Source: DASQDN01 sp963833675 (GTDB lineage: Bacteria; Acidobacteriota; Terriglobia; Bryobacterales; Bryobacteraceae). Taken from it: a stretch of DNA of 64,000 bases. Positions 62,896 to 64,000 of the stretch are shown here, one piece after another (the first letter of the stretch is position 1; each line of letters begins with the position of its first letter). A program made the position numbers and the translations under genes. Where the stretch lies: the NCBI GenBank assembly GCA_963833675.1, contig CAWHYW010000006.1, positions 29,116-93,115 of the forward strand, given 5' to 3'. The notes beneath the pieces were generated by a model. The model ran no database searches and was not told where the DNA came from. It worked only from the letters and a program-made list of their open reading frames with translations.

Positions 62896-64000
62896 GAAGG
62901 GGATCTATCGTCGGGCCGATCATTCTGATTCTGGTCGGTTTGCTATTTCTCGCGAATAATCTCCGGCCCGATGTGCCGATGTTGGAGTTCTTCGGTCAAT
63001 ACTGGCCTTTCCTGTTAATCGGTTGGGGCCTGGTCCGGTTGGTGGAGATTCTAATCTGGGCTTTCCGCGGCAAGTCTCTGCCAGCGAAGGGAGTATCCGG
63101 TGGCGAGTGGGTTCTGGTCGTATTTCTCACGATCGTGGGAAGTGGATTGTACGCGTTCCATTCAAGAATGGGATGGCGGGGACCGTATCATTTCGAATGC
63201 ACGGAATCGAGATGTTGGCGAAGCTTTCGACTACACCATCGGTGAACAGAAGATCACGACGGGTAAGGCCCCGCGGATCATTCTCGAGAACCTCCGTGGA
63301 AACGTGCGGATCACCGGTGGAGATACAACGGAAGTCCGCGTAAATGGAGGAACAATTGCGTTCTATGACCCGGGAAGATGCCGACCGGGTGAACAATTCG
63401 ACATCTCGAAGTGTTGCAGCAGGCTGATTCGATCCTGGTTCGAACCAATCAGAATCGGGCGCAGGACGAACGGTATGTCACGGCCGACCTGGAAATAATA
63501 GCCCCCGCGGGAGCCAGTCTTCAGACCCGCACCCGTGACGGTGACTACGACATTAACGATCTTCAAGGCAATGTCGATATCGATAGCGAACGATCCGGAG
63601 TGCGGGTCCAGAATCTCGGGGGTAGTTTGCATGTGAATGTGCGCCGGAGCGATATGATCCGAGCCCAAGGAGTAAAGGGCACAGTGGACTTGCAGGGTCG
63701 TGGCAATGACGTCGAACTCGAAAGCGTACAGGGCCAGGTCACTATCGACGGATCCTGGGGAGGGGAACTGCATTTTCGCGATATCGCGAAGCCCCTCCAT
63801 TCCAAGGCATGCAGGCCGAGCTACAGGTTCAACGTGTCAACGGCAAGATGCGTCTGGGGCGGGGCTTCTTCAACGGTGAATCTGTGACTGGACCGATCGT
63901 GCTGCGGGGACACAACAAGGGCTGTGAGACGTTCATCTGAGCGACTACAACTCATCGTTGGATCTGACACTGCAACGCGGTGATGTTGACCTGCGTCCTG
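62892..64000 (+). CDS. LiaF-like membrane protein with DUF4097-type adhesin domain (several frameshifts, runs off the right edge)
   Basis: ATG overlaps the previous stop (ATGA). N-terminus holds DUF5668/LiaF-TM helices (GPIILILVGLLFLANNLRPDVPMLEFFGQYWPFLLIGWGLVRLVEIL, GGEWVLVVFLTIVGSGLYAF), then a DUF4097-like beta-helix domain (IILENLRGNVRITGGDTTEVRVNG, TRDGDYDINDLQGNVDIDSERSGVRVQNLGGSLHVNV, VNGKMRLGRGFFNGESVTGPIVLRG). Frame changes occur near 63200, 63378 (a CCC/GGG run), 63400, 63795 and 63930; after each the DUF4097-like periodic sequence continues. It is the last gene of the ECF operon seen here. Confidence 0.75.

Noticed and set aside
1..64000. CRISPR arrays, insertion sequences, integrases, rRNA and tRNA genes
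   Set aside because: I looked for regular direct repeats, transposase motifs and cloverleaf-forming sequences in the gaps and found none I could support by eye. A tRNA or covariance scan would be needed to exclude small RNAs.

Overview
The window looks like a contig from an Acidobacteriota genome, most likely the Bryobacterales/Solibacteraceae lineage. This rests on gene content, not on a marker search: two DUF1501/DUF1549-DUF1553 (PSD1-type) modules, a huge Oar-like TonB-dependent receptor with a carboxypeptidase-regulatory N-terminus, a metalloprotease ending in a C-terminal region that resembles the domain named after Solibacter, a remnant of the repetitive 'SRANGA' family, and many secreted peptidases and beta-propellers. 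Genes are densely packed with many 1-4 bp overlaps. I see no CRISPR array, insertion sequence, rRNA or tRNA.

Layout. 0-7.6 kb: start of a membrane-anchored protein, a CNNM/CBS transporter-like protein, and an AddB-AddA-like recombination pair with a small conserved gene upstream. 7.8-14.7 kb: minus-strand operon DUF1501, DUF1549/DUF1553, WD40, PPC-domain protein. 14.8-16.4 kb: decayed small genes and a DUF411 metal-binding protein. 16.4-21.4 kb: a second DUF1501/PSD1 pair and rsfS. 21.5-25.1 kb: M15-like peptidase, hpt, a YggX-like protein, an S8 protease. 25.5-32.1 kb: frame-disrupted ATP-grasp and amidohydrolase genes, divergent from a frame-disrupted TPR/beta-barrel and glycoside-hydrolase-like pair that resembles PgaA-PgaB or PelB-PelA. 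32.1-40.8 kb: housekeeping (rlmH, tsaD, queA, corA), an M28 peptidase, a DsbA-like protein, GguC/AraD1, a TolB-like propeller and a CsoR-type regulator with a self-overlapping operator. 40.8-48.7 kb: metalloprotease, Oar-like receptor, pcm. 48.7-55.4 kb: a degenerate-receiver regulator, EpsI-exosortase, and a divergent S55-protease/propeller pair. 55.4-60.6 kb: PQQ-type dehydrogenase, housekeeping sigma factor, nrdR, flippase-like membrane protein. 60.7-64 kb: ECF sigma, anti-sigma, and three linked envelope proteins running off the edge.

A general feature is single-base indels, mostly in short homopolymers, that break at least a dozen otherwise convincing reading frames, including tsaD, queA and nrdR. 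Breaks in such conserved genes suggest residual sequencing error more than gene decay, so several frame-disrupted genes here may be intact in the organism. I merged the pieces and give the approximate break positions.
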